Below are positions 8,866 to 17,712 of a DNA stretch of 64,000 nucleotides, piece after piece. The position numbers and the translations under genes were made by a program. The DNA is from Arthrobacter sp. Leaf337 (lineage in GTDB: Bacteria; Actinomycetota; Actinomycetes; Actinomycetales; Micrococcaceae), in assembly GCF_001423745.1 (NCBI RefSeq), contig NZ_LMPC01000027.1:256958-320957 (forward strand), read 5' to 3'. The notes beneath the pieces are model-generated. The model searched no databases, was not told the DNA's origin, and saw only the letters and a program-made list of their open reading frames with translations. Every line of letters starts with the position of its first letter. The stretch's first letter is position 1.

Positions 8866-9344
8866 GAGGCCTCAGCTTCCAGATCTTGAAGCCTCCCCTG
8901 TGCGGTCGGCGCCCGTACGGGCCACGCCTCCTGCGGACGCAGGCGTGCGGACTCGGCCGTTTCGCCCCGTGCCAACGCCCGGGCAGACAACGTCCACGGC
9001 ACAATCGACCCGACGGGGCCGGAGACCCTGCCGGACACCGTGACACTGACCCATTCACCGTCCGCCACGACCGATGATGACGCCGAGGCTCCGGCGAGCT
9101 GCCGCACGATTCCCTCGACCGCGCCCGCATCCTCCCCGCGCGCCAGGGCCCTCGCCCCTGCCCTGGCAGCCTCCTCCAGCCGAAGCTGGGTAATCCCCGC
9201 CGCCGACCCGGCAAGCAGCAGTGCCAGGAGAAGGAGGACGGCCGGCAGTGCCACCGCAAATTCGGCAGTGACCGCCCCGCGGTCCTTCCCCGAACCCCGG
9301 AAGGCCTTCATCGCTGGCGCACGCCGGCGCAAGCCCGGCATCAT
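8862..9344 (-). CDS. TadE-family minor pilin
   Basis: A 160-residue protein, or 149 if translation starts at the in-frame ATG 9311 (MKAFRGSGKDRG). It carries the TadE signature: GAVTAEFAVALPAVLLLLALLLAG, where a Gly-Ala precedes the type IV-pilin-like TAEFA segment, followed by QLRLEEAARAGARALARGE. TadE proteins are pseudopilins processed by a prepilin peptidase; no such peptidase is in this window. It overlaps both neighbours by 4 bases, so the genes are translationally coupled. Confidence 0.85.
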   Translation of the reverse strand: MMPGLRRRAPAMKAFRGSGKDRGAVTAEFAVALPAVLLLLALLLAGSAAGITQLRLEEAARAGARALARGEDAGAVEGIVRQLAGASASSSVVADGEWVSVTVSGRVSGPVGSIVPWTLSARALARGETAESARLRPQEAWPVRAPTAQGRLQDLEAEAS

Positions 9345-9634
9345 GGCAACGCCAGCGCCGTCCGGATCAGGTTCAACAGGAAGCCCCGCACTTCATCGCT
9401 TCGGAGGATGAACACCAGGATTCCCGCAAAACCTACGGCAGCCAGTGTGGCGATGGCGTATTCCGCGGTGGCCATTCCCACCTCGGATCCCATGAGCCGG
9501 CCGCGGGCCGGGGCCGTAACGGGCGCCGCGTCCCTGGCGCCGGGGTAGATCTCGTGCACCTCCGCGTCGGCCTGGCCAGCGGCTTCGGAGGGCTCAGGCT
9601 GAGCTTGGGGACGGTGGTTGGAAGTGATTGACAT
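9341..9634 (-). CDS. DUF4244 protein, Flp-pilin-like
   Basis: A 97-residue protein starting at ATG 9634, which has an AGAGGAAA ribosome binding site; ATG 9649 upstream lacks one. After a polar N-terminal half, the sequence GSEVGMATAEYAIATLAAVGFAGILVFIL has the prepilin look: Gly before M/ATAEYA and then one hydrophobic helix. In actinobacterial tad loci the DUF4244 protein occupies the position of the major Flp pilin. Overlaps the TadE gene by 4 bases. Confidence 0.85.
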   Translation of the reverse strand: MSITSNHRPQAQPEPSEAAGQADAEVHEIYPGARDAAPVTAPARGRLMGSEVGMATAEYAIATLAAVGFAGILVFILRSDEVRGFLLNLIRTALALP

Positions 9635-9799
9635 GGTATTTCCTCTCATTGGTTTCCGGCTGATGTGCCGGCTGACTCGACTCTCCCGGCTGGGCCGAAC
9701 GGAGATAAGGGGGAAGCCCGGCTAAGTGGATAAGCCCGGAAAGTCCCGGCTGTGGAGGAACACTTGGACGTCGTGACGCCCCAGGCCCGGCTGCAGGAG
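9635..9799 (-). other. spacer between tadC and the pilin gene
   Basis: A 165-base gap inside an otherwise overlapping operon, placed just before the putative major pilin gene. Several CCCGGCT/AGCCGGG-type repeats could fold, but no single clean terminator is visible. A second promoter or an mRNA-processing site that raises pilin expression would be a reasonable reading, but that is inference. Confidence 0.35.
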
Positions 9800-10417
9800 T
9801 CAGCTTCCCGACGGCAGCATCGCGAGCAACACCGGGACCACGCCAAGGCAGATAAAGGCGGGCAGCGAACAGAGGCCGAGCGGGACCACCAGCCGCACGC
9901 CGAGCGCGGCCGCGCGCTTTTCCGCTGCCCTGAAGCGCTCCCGCCGCAGCCTTGCGGCCTGAGCGTAGAGAATGGCCGACGACGGCGCCCCCGTCAGGGC
10001 CGCAAAACCCAGGGCCTGCCGCAGGACCAGCAGCTCAGGGGTCCGGACCTCGGAACTGCGCCACGCTGTCTCCCAGTCGGCACCAATGGCCAGCGCGGAC
10101 ACCACGGGCCGCAGCGACCGGTGATACTCAGGTGAGGCTGAGTCCGCGACGAGCTCCAAGGCACGCCCGATCCCCGACCCGGCGTCCAGCATTGCTCCGA
10201 TCAGCTCCAGCATCATTGCTATGTCGCGCAGGCCCTCGCCGGCCGGCCGAGTGGCCCCGGTTGTGGTTCCACCCTGGCCGTTAATTCCGACGCCGGGACG
10301 CCCCTGGCGCTGCCGGAGGAGCCTCCTGTGGGTGCTGGCGCGCCCGGTCAAAGCCAGTGCCGCGGCGGCGGCCAGCATCAATGCCACGGCCACGGACGGC
10401 AGCCATGCCGCCGTCAT
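9800..10417 (-). CDS. tadC: TadC-like inner-membrane platform protein (T2SF)
   Basis: A 205-residue protein of the type II secretion F family. An N-terminal membrane segment precedes a cytoplasmic helical region (RDIAMMLELIGAMLDAGSGIGRALELV), and a C-terminal hairpin of membrane helices ends LVVPLGLCSLPAFICLGVVPVLLAMLPSG, as in TadC. It pairs with the TadB homologue upstream to form the platform on which the TadA ATPase acts. Start ATG 10417 overlaps the tadB stop by 4 bases. Confidence 0.85.
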   Translation of the reverse strand: MTAAWLPSVAVALMLAAAAALALTGRASTHRRLLRQRQGRPGVGINGQGGTTTGATRPAGEGLRDIAMMLELIGAMLDAGSGIGRALELVADSASPEYHRSLRPVVSALAIGADWETAWRSSEVRTPELLVLRQALGFAALTGAPSSAILYAQAARLRRERFRAAEKRAAALGVRLVVPLGLCSLPAFICLGVVPVLLAMLPSGS

Positions 10418-11247
10418 GATGTTCCAATGGCCGAGCGGACAAGCCTGGCAGACCAGATCCGGCCAGCCACTGTCAGCACCACGCCGGCAGCGAGCGCAGC
10501 AATCCCTAACGGCGTGCCGAGCAGGATGGACAGCGGATCCACACCCAGGGCGACGCCCAGCCCAAGACCCAGGACGGGAAGCCAGGTCAGGAGGGTAACG
10601 GTGGCTTTCGGCCCGGCCAAGGCGGTCTGGCGGGCTGCTTCTGCGTCGTCCTCCACTTCAAGCTGCGCCGCCAGGCGGGTCAGGACGCCCGCCAGCGGGC
10701 ATCCGCTCGCTGCGGCAATGTCGAAGCACGCGGCGAGCTCACCCCAGATTCGTCGTTCGCGGCTTTCGCTACCGGGGAAGGCCGCAGCGGACGCCGACCG
10801 GATGGCCTCGGCCACGGGGGAACCCCGCATCGCGGCCGCCCTTGCCACGGACACCATCGACAAGGACGCAGGAGAGAGTCCCTGAACGTCGTCCGGTCCG
10901 GCCCCGGGACGCTCCTCCGCGGCATAGACCAGCCAGAGTTCGTCCCACAGCCGCGACGGTGTTCGGCCGCCTTTGAGCAGTGCAGCCAACTGTTGGACCA
11001 CAACAGTGAGGGGCACGTAGCGGGATCGTTGACGGGGCTTTCCGGGCAAGACGGAGAGCCGGGCCCTTGCCGTATCGCGGGAGGCGCCGCTCCGCCTGCC
11101 ATTACGGGCACTTGGGCCGCCGGTCCGGCCCCGCGATGCGGGGTGCCCGGTACGCAGCGCCGTGCGGATTCTTCCTGATCGGCCGCCGGGAGGCCGGGCC
11201 ACCAGCCACGCAGCCAATGCCAGCACGGTGATCAGCAGAATCATCAT
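10414..11247 (-). CDS. tadB: TadB-like inner-membrane platform protein (T2SF)
   Basis: A 277-residue protein with an N-terminal membrane helix (MMILLITVLALAAWLVA), a polar Arg-rich linker, a helical T2SF domain (LTVVVQQLAALLKGGRTPSRLWDEL) and two or three C-terminal membrane segments. This is the architecture of TadB in actinobacterial tad loci. Both ends overlap neighbouring genes by 4 bases, so tadA-tadB-tadC are one translationally coupled set. Confidence 0.85.
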   Translation of the reverse strand: MMILLITVLALAAWLVARPPGGRSGRIRTALRTGHPASRGRTGGPSARNGRRSGASRDTARARLSVLPGKPRQRSRYVPLTVVVQQLAALLKGGRTPSRLWDELWLVYAAEERPGAGPDDVQGLSPASLSMVSVARAAAMRGSPVAEAIRSASAAAFPGSESRERRIWGELAACFDIAAASGCPLAGVLTRLAAQLEVEDDAEAARQTALAGPKATVTLLTWLPVLGLGLGVALGVDPLSILLGTPLGIAALAAGVVLTVAGRIWSARLVRSAIGTS

Positions 11248-12524
11248 CCGTTTGCCCCGGACCCGGGTTCCGTCGGCACCGCATCGCAGCCACCGGTCAG
11301 GGATTCGTCAATGCCCAGCCTCCGGGCCAGCCCCGGCCACGACGGACCCGGGCTGATGGTTCCACCGCGTACGGAAACAGCCACTGAGACTTCCAGTCCG
11401 TGGGCGCCGTCTTCAACGACACCGATGCACGCCACGTGACGGAGGCCGCGGGACCGTTCAACGTGCACGACGACGTCCAGGGCACTGGCAACCTGCAGCC
11501 GCATGGCGTCCTGGTCCATCCCGGCGAGGGCGCCGAGCGCCGTGAGCCGGGCAGGCACGGCCGCCGCTGTGTTGGCGTGGATGGTTCCGCCGCCGCCGGT
11601 GTGTCCGGTGTTCATGGCTGTCAGCAGTTCGCGAACCTCTGCCCCGCGGCATTCCCCTACCACCAGGCGGTCGGGCCTCATCCGGAGAGCCTGCCGGACC
11701 AGTTCGGCCAGATCCACTGCACCGCCGCCTTCGAGGTTTCCGTGCCTCGATTCAAGCGACACCACGTGGGGATGGACGGGATTAAGTTCGGCGGCGTCTT
11801 CGATCAGGACCAGCCGTTCGCCGGGATGGCTCAGCCCCAGAAGCGTGGACAGCAGGGTGGTTTTACCTGACCCCGTGGCACCGCTGACCAGGAAGCTCAG
11901 GCGCCGGGAAACCATGCGTTCCAGCACGTCCTGGACCAGGACACCGAACATGCCGCCGTCCCGGAGTTCGTCCAGCGTGAACACCTCATAGCGTCGGATT
12001 CGGACGCTCAAGAGTGTCCCAGCGGTCGAAATGGGCGGCAGGACCGCGTGGATGCGGTATCCGGCCTCCAGCCTGACGTCCACGCAAGGGGACCCGTCGT
12101 CAAGGCGCCGCCCGCCCGCAGCCACGAGGCGGGCCGCCAGGGAACGGACCTCATTTTCAGAGGAAAACGACACCGGCGCCTGCTCCAGCCCGTTTCCGCG
12201 GTCCAGCCAGACAGAGTCCGGGGCGTTGACGAAAATGTCGGTCACGGCCGGGTCCCTCGTCAATACCTGCAGCGGCCCCAAACCGTTGAGCTCAGCGCTG
12301 ATCCGCTCGACGGCGGCCAGCGATCCGGCCGTACCCAGGAGTCTGCCCGTGGCCTGAACCGCCGCTGCCACGCGGGACGGGGTCACCGGGCCGGAATCGG
12401 CCATCACTGATTCCCTCACCGATTCGAGCAACCCGGCGTCCAGGGCGCTGCTCTGCCGCCGCCTTAAGCCTCCGGCCGGGCCGGGAAAGCGGGGCAGCCC
12501 CGGCGACTGCGACGGCGTGGTCAT
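11244..12524 (-). CDS. tadA: TadA/CpaF-type pilus assembly ATPase
   Basis: A 426-residue VirB11/PilT-family ATPase that powers Flp/tad pilus assembly. Walker A is SGATGSGKTTLLSTLL near residues 208-222, a Walker B-like segment is LVLIEDAAEL, and the family motifs RMRPDRLVVGECRGAEV and GHTGGGGTIHANTA follow. The N-terminal part contains the CpaF-type LTRDPAVTDIFVNAPDSVWLD segment. Length is typical. It overlaps ssd by 4 bases upstream and tadB by 4 bases downstream. Confidence 0.92.
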   Translation of the reverse strand: MTTPSQSPGLPRFPGPAGGLRRRQSSALDAGLLESVRESVMADSGPVTPSRVAAAVQATGRLLGTAGSLAAVERISAELNGLGPLQVLTRDPAVTDIFVNAPDSVWLDRGNGLEQAPVSFSSENEVRSLAARLVAAGGRRLDDGSPCVDVRLEAGYRIHAVLPPISTAGTLLSVRIRRYEVFTLDELRDGGMFGVLVQDVLERMVSRRLSFLVSGATGSGKTTLLSTLLGLSHPGERLVLIEDAAELNPVHPHVVSLESRHGNLEGGGAVDLAELVRQALRMRPDRLVVGECRGAEVRELLTAMNTGHTGGGGTIHANTAAAVPARLTALGALAGMDQDAMRLQVASALDVVVHVERSRGLRHVACIGVVEDGAHGLEVSVAVSVRGGTISPGPSWPGLARRLGIDESLTGGCDAVPTEPGSGANG

Positions 12525-13876
12525 GGCAACCCGCCGCCCAGCAGATCCAAAACCGAGGCGGCGAACCGGCGCACGGTGCGCCGCCGGCCCATCTCCAGCA
12601 AGCGGCCGAGCTCCGTGGCATTGGCCGTGCCCTTCACTTCCGGGACGAGTCCCTGCAGGGGCAGCCCCACGGATTCGGCGATCAGCGGCCCGTCGAGGAC
12701 GGCCCCCGCTTTGCCCCGGATCACCAGGGCCGTGTCCACCGGCGGAAGTTCCTGCAGCAGCCTGGCGGATGAAACGGCGGCTTTCAGCTGCGCGGGCGCC
12801 ACTACCAAAATGCGGTCGCAGTCCCAGGCGAAAGTCCGCAACGGTTCCGTTCCGCGGCCGATGTCCACCAGGACCAGTTCGTAGCCCCGCCGCGCAGCGT
12901 CGAGAACGCCGCCCACAGTGGCGGCTTCCACGCCGGGCTGGCGTTCGCGGCTGCCCGGCCAGGACAGGAAAGAGAACCCGCCCGCCACAGGAAGAGCGTC
13001 GGACAACTGTTCAGGATCGATGCTCCCGCTGGCTTCCGAAAGATCGGTCCATCGAAGGCCCGGTATTTCCTCCGCGGCCAAGGCAAGCTCCAGGCCACCG
13101 CCCCACGGGTCGCCGTCGATCAACAGGACCCGGGCTCCCCACTCCGCCGCGGCCTGGGCGATCCAGATCGCAGCGGTGGTGGCACCGGCTCCGCCGCACC
13201 CCCCGGTCACCCCCAGGACCAGTCCGCCGGCTTCCGGCGACCGCGAGCGGCTCAGGTATTCTGCCAGCCACGCGGCAGCGTCCGGCAGCACGGCCACCCG
13301 TTCGGCTCCCAGGACCGCGGCGAGGTGCCAGAGGCTGTCGCCTTCGCCGCTGAGCCCGACGAGTACAGCGGGTGCGCGGCGGCGGGGCGGCAGTTCGCGG
13401 ATATCACTGCCCACGAGGACCACGGCCGCGGTGTCCCAGAACGGTGCCGCCTCGGTGGCGTCGGCGGCGACGCGAAGCTGGCCGCCGGCAGCCGCTACGA
13501 TCCGCTCAACCTCGCCGCGCAGGAAGTCGAAGCCGGTCACCAGGAGCGTTTCCGCGGACTCGGCGGGAAGCCATGCGCCGGGAGCCCGCTCCCCCGCTGA
13601 CGCGCCCCTGCCCGAGGCAGCTGCCGCGGGTACACCGCGGGCCGCCGGACCGGCCAGGCCGGCCGGATCAGGCGGCCTGCCTCCGTCAGGCTGCCGCCCC
13701 AACTGCTGCCGCCCCCGCGTTTGCTGACTCCGCGCTTGCCGGCTCCGCGCTTGCCGCTTCCTCGCCTGCCGGCCGGTTGGCTCCTGCGTACCGGGGACGG
13801 CGGCCGTCACGTGGCCGGGACTGGTGAATTCCGGTGTGAACTCCGGTGTGGGTTCCTGAAGATGCTGCCTGCTCAT
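12521..13876 (-). CDS. ssd: CpaE/TadZ-like, septum-site-determining Ssd family
   Basis: A 451-residue MinD/ParA-superfamily protein of the Rv3660c (Ssd) type, first gene of the tad operon. The P-loop region is LGVTGGCGGAGATTAAIW near residues 217-233, followed by VLLIDGDPWGGGLE (Walker A'-like DxD region) and a LVLVDIGRGTEP segment. The N-terminal third is a low-complexity, Arg/Gln/Ala-rich region with RQARKRQARSRQARS-type repeats, then a receiver-like pseudo-domain as in CpaE. ATG 13876 is chosen: an upstream extension to 14113 would run into the divergent polymerase gene and reads as junk. Such proteins localise tad machinery and, in mycobacteria, affect septum formation. Confidence 0.85.
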   Translation of the reverse strand: MSRQHLQEPTPEFTPEFTSPGHVTAAVPGTQEPTGRQARKRQARSRQARSQQTRGRQQLGRQPDGGRPPDPAGLAGPAARGVPAAAASGRGASAGERAPGAWLPAESAETLLVTGFDFLRGEVERIVAAAGGQLRVAADATEAAPFWDTAAVVLVGSDIRELPPRRRAPAVLVGLSGEGDSLWHLAAVLGAERVAVLPDAAAWLAEYLSRSRSPEAGGLVLGVTGGCGGAGATTAAIWIAQAAAEWGARVLLIDGDPWGGGLELALAAEEIPGLRWTDLSEASGSIDPEQLSDALPVAGGFSFLSWPGSRERQPGVEAATVGGVLDAARRGYELVLVDIGRGTEPLRTFAWDCDRILVVAPAQLKAAVSSARLLQELPPVDTALVIRGKAGAVLDGPLIAESVGLPLQGLVPEVKGTANATELGRLLEMGRRRTVRRFAASVLDLLGGGLP

Positions 13877-14060
13877 CCTGCCACTGTGCCGGGCGGCCGC
13901 GCCGCCGGACAGCCCCACGGCAAGCCATGTGGACAACCCCCTGCACCGAGCACCTGTGGAGGGATAGTGAGCCCACAGGACCAGCACTCGGAGGCAGGCC
14001 GTCAGCGATCGCCGAACCTGCGGCGCAGACCATGCCGCTCCACAAGGCAGAATTGAGGCT
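13877..14060. other. divergent intergenic region, ssd / polymerase
   Basis: A 184-base region between the tad operon and the divergent polymerase gene. It must hold both promoters, but I cannot point to a clear -10/-35 pair. No hairpin or repeat stands out. Confidence 0.3.
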
Positions 14061-15767
14061 ATGTATCTGCTGCTGTCCGCCCACGCTGACGGCGCAGCCC
14101 TCCAGGAGCTCACACCGGACGGCTCCCCCGCCCCGGGCAGTCCCGAACCGCGCCTGATCAGCGCCGGTGAGCTGGCCGGCGTCGTACGTCAACTCGAAAA
14201 GCGGCGCCCGCGCTGGATCTGGCACCGGACGCAGGAGTGGTACCCGGCGCTACTGGCGGCAGGGGTTGAGCTGGAGCGCTGCCATGACCTCGCGCTCTGT
14301 GGCGCCATCCTGGCCCATTCGGAGTTCACCGCCCACACGGACTACGCCCGCAACGCCGAAAAGCTCACGCAGGACGACGACTCGCAGCAGCCGCCCCGCA
14401 CCCTCCAGCCGCCGCCCCAGCCGGCACACCAGGGGGCACTCTTTGAAGACTCCGGACTCGGCCGTCAGCCCAGGCACTCGCCGGAAGAGCTGCGCACCGA
14501 GTTCGCAGCCCAGCAGGAAGCGCTGGGCCAGGCGGGCACGGATGCGAACCGAAGGCAGCGCCTGCAACTGCTCCTCGCCGCGGAATCCGCCGGCGCCATG
14601 ATCGCCGCGGAAATGCAGCACACGGGCGTGCCCTGGCGGGAAGAACTGCATGAGCAAATCCTGGCGGACTACCTGGGCCCTCGCCCGCCGCTGGGCCACC
14701 GGCCCGCCAAGCTCGAGGCGTTGAACACCGAGCTCCGCAGGCTCCTGAATTCCCCAAGCCTGAACCCGGATTCGCCGCAGGACCTTATGCGCGCCCTGCA
14801 CCGGAACGGTATCGAGGTCAAGACCACACGGCAATGGGAGTTGAAGGAATCCAGCCATCCGGCCATCGAGCCGCTCCTTGCCTATAAGAAACTGTCCCGG
14901 CTGCACGCGGCCAACGGCTGGGCCTGGCTGGACGCCTGGGTGAACAACGGCCGCTTCCAGCCCGAGTATGTGGTGGGAGGTGTCGTCTCCGGACGGTGGG
15001 CATCCCGCGGCGGCGGTGCACTGCAGATTCCGCGCCAGATCCGCGGCGCGGTGCACGCCGATCCCGGCCACAAACTCATCGTGGCCGACGCCTCCCAGCT
15101 TGAGCCGCGCGTTCTGGTTGCCCTGGCCCAGGACTCCAAAATGGCCGAAGCAGCCCGGGACAAGGACCTCTATGCCGGTATCGCTGCGCAGGGTTTCGGC
15201 GGTGACCGCGCCAAGGCGAAGGTGGCCCTGCTCGGTGCCATCTACGGTGCCACAACGGGCGAATCCGGGCGGCTCATGCCGCAGCTGACGCGCACCTATC
15301 CGCGCGCCGTCGGCTTCGTCGAACAGGCCGCCCGGGATGGCGAAGCGGGCGGAACCGTCACCTCGAGGCTGGGCCGCAGCAGCCCGCCGCCGTCGGACCG
15401 CTGGCTGCAGAGCCAGCAGTCCACTACGGCGGAGGAACAGCGCCGCGCAGATGCAGTTGCCCGCTCGCGCGGCCGGTTCACCCGCAACTTCGTGGTCCAG
15501 GGCTCTGCCGCAGACTGGGCAGCCTGCTGGCTGGCGGAATTACGACGGCGGCTCCGCGCAATGCGGTCGGCCGGCGGCACCGCCGGCGAACTGGTGTTCT
15601 TCCTCCATGACGAAGTGATGGTCCACTGCCCTGACGATTCAGTGGATGCCTGCATTGGCGCCATCGAGGAGGCAGCCGCGGCGGCCAAGGAACTGCTGTT
15701 CGGCCGGATTCCGGTGGAATTTCCGGTGAGCGTGGCCGTTGTGGACTCCTACGACAAAGCCAAATAG
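14061..15767 (+). CDS. PolA-like family A DNA polymerase with degenerate exonuclease region
   Basis: A 568-residue protein, about two thirds the length of PolA. The C-terminal polymerase motifs are intact: motif A VADASQLEPRVLVAL (Asp near 342), motif B RAKAKVALLGAIYGATT and motif C FFLHDEVMVHCP (HDEV near 516). The N-terminal 180 residues align in position with the 3'-5' exonuclease domain, but the DEDD acidic motifs are not recognisable, and there is no 5' nuclease domain. Similar proteins in actinobacteria are annotated 'bifunctional 3'-5' exonuclease/DNA polymerase'. A role in translesion or repair synthesis is inference. Motif A has Gln where PolA has a conserved Ile/Glu-rich run (SQIELR). 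Confidence 0.85.
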   Translation: MYLLLSAHADGAALQELTPDGSPAPGSPEPRLISAGELAGVVRQLEKRRPRWIWHRTQEWYPALLAAGVELERCHDLALCGAILAHSEFTAHTDYARNAEKLTQDDDSQQPPRTLQPPPQPAHQGALFEDSGLGRQPRHSPEELRTEFAAQQEALGQAGTDANRRQRLQLLLAAESAGAMIAAEMQHTGVPWREELHEQILADYLGPRPPLGHRPAKLEALNTELRRLLNSPSLNPDSPQDLMRALHRNGIEVKTTRQWELKESSHPAIEPLLAYKKLSRLHAANGWAWLDAWVNNGRFQPEYVVGGVVSGRWASRGGGALQIPRQIRGAVHADPGHKLIVADASQLEPRVLVALAQDSKMAEAARDKDLYAGIAAQGFGGDRAKAKVALLGAIYGATTGESGRLMPQLTRTYPRAVGFVEQAARDGEAGGTVTSRLGRSSPPPSDRWLQSQQSTTAEEQRRADAVARSRGRFTRNFVVQGSAADWAACWLAELRRRLRAMRSAGGTAGELVFFLHDEVMVHCPDDSVDACIGAIEEAAAAAKELLFGRIPVEFPVSVAVVDSYDKAK

Positions 15768-15809
15768 CTCTCCGAAAGACGCGGCCTGTAACGTACCCGC
15801 GGGTAGCTT

Positions 15810-15825
15810 TGTGAACTGTCTCACC
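15810..15825 (+). promoter_or_regulatory. candidate Crp/GlxR site upstream of the DUF1508 gene
   Basis: TGTGAACTGTCTCACC matches TGTGA-N6-TCACA at 9 of 10 conserved positions. It lies 104 bases upstream of the DUF1508 start, a distance compatible with activation. A matching regulator gene is in the same window at 40188. Confidence 0.45.
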
Positions 15826-15928
15826 TCCCGGTTAAGCTCAATTAGCCGGTTCGCAGCAGTGGCAGTGCAGCACCGAAAAAGAACCGGCCGATGCAATGAC
15901 GCATGGAAATTTGGGGAGGCACCACACA

Positions 15929-16129
15929 ATGGCTGGCACATTCGAAATCATCAACGCTGAAGAAGAAGCTTTCTACTTCCGGCTCAAGGCCGACGACGGC
16001 ACGGTAGTGGCGGTTTCGCCGCGGTTCAAGACACTCAAAGGCGTGGTCGCTGGCATCGATGCCGTCCGCGAGAACGCAGCCACAGGACTCGTGGTCAACC
16101 GTGCCCGGCGGGAACTGGCCACCGGCTAG
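15929..16129 (+). CDS. DUF1508 (YegP-type) protein
   Basis: A 66-residue protein containing one DUF1508 unit: FEIINAEEEAFYFRLKADDG followed by VVAVSPRFKTLKGVVAGIDAVRENA, the usual strand-helix pattern of YegP-like proteins. Function of the family is not established. ATG 15929 has a GGGGAGG ribosome binding site; an upstream in-frame ATG at 15896 lacks one. Confidence 0.85.
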   Translation: MAGTFEIINAEEEAFYFRLKADDGTVVAVSPRFKTLKGVVAGIDAVRENAATGLVVNRARRELATG

Positions 16130-16195
16130 CCCCGGGCCGACGGGGCGGGTGCCCTGAGGCGGACGCCGGTCCGGCCCGCAGACCCGTCCGGGAAG

Positions 16196-16873
16196 TCAAA
16201 TATCGATCTGGTGCAGCCGGGTCCGGTCCCACGGAACGGCCCAGCCCAACTGGTCAAACAGTTCGTTCAGGATCATCCCGGTGAAACCCCAGACCACTAC
16301 GTTGTTCACTGCAAAGGCGGGGCTCAGGAACGACTGGCCGCCCCGGCTGACGGTTGCCATCACCCTGTTGTCCGGGTCCAGCAGGTCGCGGACCGGGATC
16401 CGGAACACCTGGGCCGATTCACCGTAGTCCACCACCCGGACCGGAGACGGCGAGTGCCACCAGGCGAGCACCGGCGTCACCAGGAAATTCCCGCGCGGCA
16501 AGGCCAGCTGCGGCATGGCGCCGAGAACCTCCACACCGGCCGAATCGAGGCCGGTCTCCTCCTCCGCTTCACGGAGGGCAGCTTCAATGGGTGTTTCGCC
16601 CGGGTCGATTCCGCCGCCCGGAAACGCCACCTGGCCGGGGTGGTCGTCCAGGGTGTGGGCACGTTCCAGCAGCAGGACATCGAGGTCGGCCGGGGCCAGG
16701 TGTTTCGAGGAAACGGCGGGCACGTTGTCCAGGGCGCCGAAGAGCATCAGCACGGCGGCCTTGCGGGCAACGGAATCGTCCACGGTCAGGTTCCGCCAGT
16801 AGGGATTGCGCTCCGGGCCGTTCCCGGCGGTGATGGCGTCAATGAGGCCGACGAGGTCCTGGCGGGCAGTCAT
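16196..16873 (-). CDS. CoA pyrophosphatase, Nudix family
   Basis: A 225-residue Nudix hydrolase. The Nudix box is GGGIDPGETPIEAALREAEEETG near residues 85-107 with all conserved Glu present. Preceding it is LLLERAHTLDDHPGQVAFPGG, the segment that marks CoA/NADH-type pyrophosphatases (NUDT7/YeaB-like, LLxxRxxxLxxHxGQVxFPGG). ATG 16873 is chosen because it overlaps the nth stop by 4 bases (ATGA). Coupled to nth, a common actinobacterial pair. Confidence 0.88.
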   Translation of the reverse strand: MTARQDLVGLIDAITAGNGPERNPYWRNLTVDDSVARKAAVLMLFGALDNVPAVSSKHLAPADLDVLLLERAHTLDDHPGQVAFPGGGIDPGETPIEAALREAEEETGLDSAGVEVLGAMPQLALPRGNFLVTPVLAWWHSPSPVRVVDYGESAQVFRIPVRDLLDPDNRVMATVSRGGQSFLSPAFAVNNVVVWGFTGMILNELFDQLGWAVPWDRTRLHQIDI

Positions 16874-17703
16874 TTCCCCCGCTTTTGTGATTCCATCCGG
16901 ATTTCGGCAGCCCGATGGGTCTCCGCCAGGAGCTGGGCCAGAAGGGCTTCCTGCCCCGGGGCCAGCTCGTATTTGAGCAGCTTGGCTGCTTTCACCGGAT
17001 CCGTCTCCCCTGCTCCGTAGCTGGGGCACCACGTGGCCACCGCGCACGCACCGCAGGCGGGTTTGCGCGCATGGCAGACGCGCCGCCCATGAAAGACCAC
17101 CCGGTGCGACAGCATGGTCCAGTCCCTCGGTTCGAACAGCTCGGCCACGTCGGCTTCGACGCGCACGGGATCATCCGAGTCGGTCCAGCCGAACCGGCGG
17201 GCCAGCCGGCCAAAGTGCGTGTCCACGGTGATTCCGGGAATGCCGAAAGCGTTGCCCAGCACCACGTTGGCGGTTTTCCGGCCAACTCCGGGCAGCGTCA
17301 CCAGGTCCTGCAGCCGGGGCGGCACCTCGCCGTCGTACTCGTCCACCAGCCGGTTGCAGAGCGCCATAACGTTCCGCGCCTTCGCGCGGAAGAACCCCGT
17401 GGGCTTGAGGATCACCTCAAGCTCGGCGGGGTCCGCCTCTGCCATGCTCCGGGCGTCCGGATAGCGGGCGAACAAGAGCGGCGTGATCTGGTTGACCACG
17501 ACGTCGGTTGTCTGGGCCGACAGGACCGTGGCCACCAGCAGCTCGAAGGGGCTGCGGAAATCCAGCTCGGCGTGCGCGTAAGGGTAGAGCTCCGCGAGCG
17601 CCCGGTTGATCCTGCGGGCGCGCCGCTTGAGCGCCAGCAGGGATTCGCCCGCCGCCCTGGGGGTGATGCTGCCCGGATTCGGAGTCCCGGAAACGGTGGC
17701 CAT
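16870..17703 (-). CDS. nth: endonuclease III
   Basis: A 277-residue base-excision repair glycosylase/AP lyase for oxidised pyrimidines. The helix-hairpin-helix is LPGVGRKTANVVLGNAFG with the catalytic Lys near residue 139, and the catalytic Asp is in VDTHFGRLARRFG near 157. The 4Fe-4S motif C-x6-C-x2-C-x5-C (CHARKPACGACAVATWC) is complete. The C-terminal tail after the cluster is longer than in E. coli, as in other actinobacteria. Translationally coupled to the downstream Nudix gene. Confidence 0.95.
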   Translation of the reverse strand: MATVSGTPNPGSITPRAAGESLLALKRRARRINRALAELYPYAHAELDFRSPFELLVATVLSAQTTDVVVNQITPLLFARYPDARSMAEADPAELEVILKPTGFFRAKARNVMALCNRLVDEYDGEVPPRLQDLVTLPGVGRKTANVVLGNAFGIPGITVDTHFGRLARRFGWTDSDDPVRVEADVAELFEPRDWTMLSHRVVFHGRRVCHARKPACGACAVATWCPSYGAGETDPVKAAKLLKYELAPGQEALLAQLLAETHRAAEIRMESQKRGK

Positions 17704-17712
17704 CAGGACCGG

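Noticed and set aside
13877..14113. N-terminal extension of ssd to 14113
   Set aside because: The extension overlaps the start of the divergent polymerase gene, is not protein-like and lacks a family match; ATG 13876 fits.
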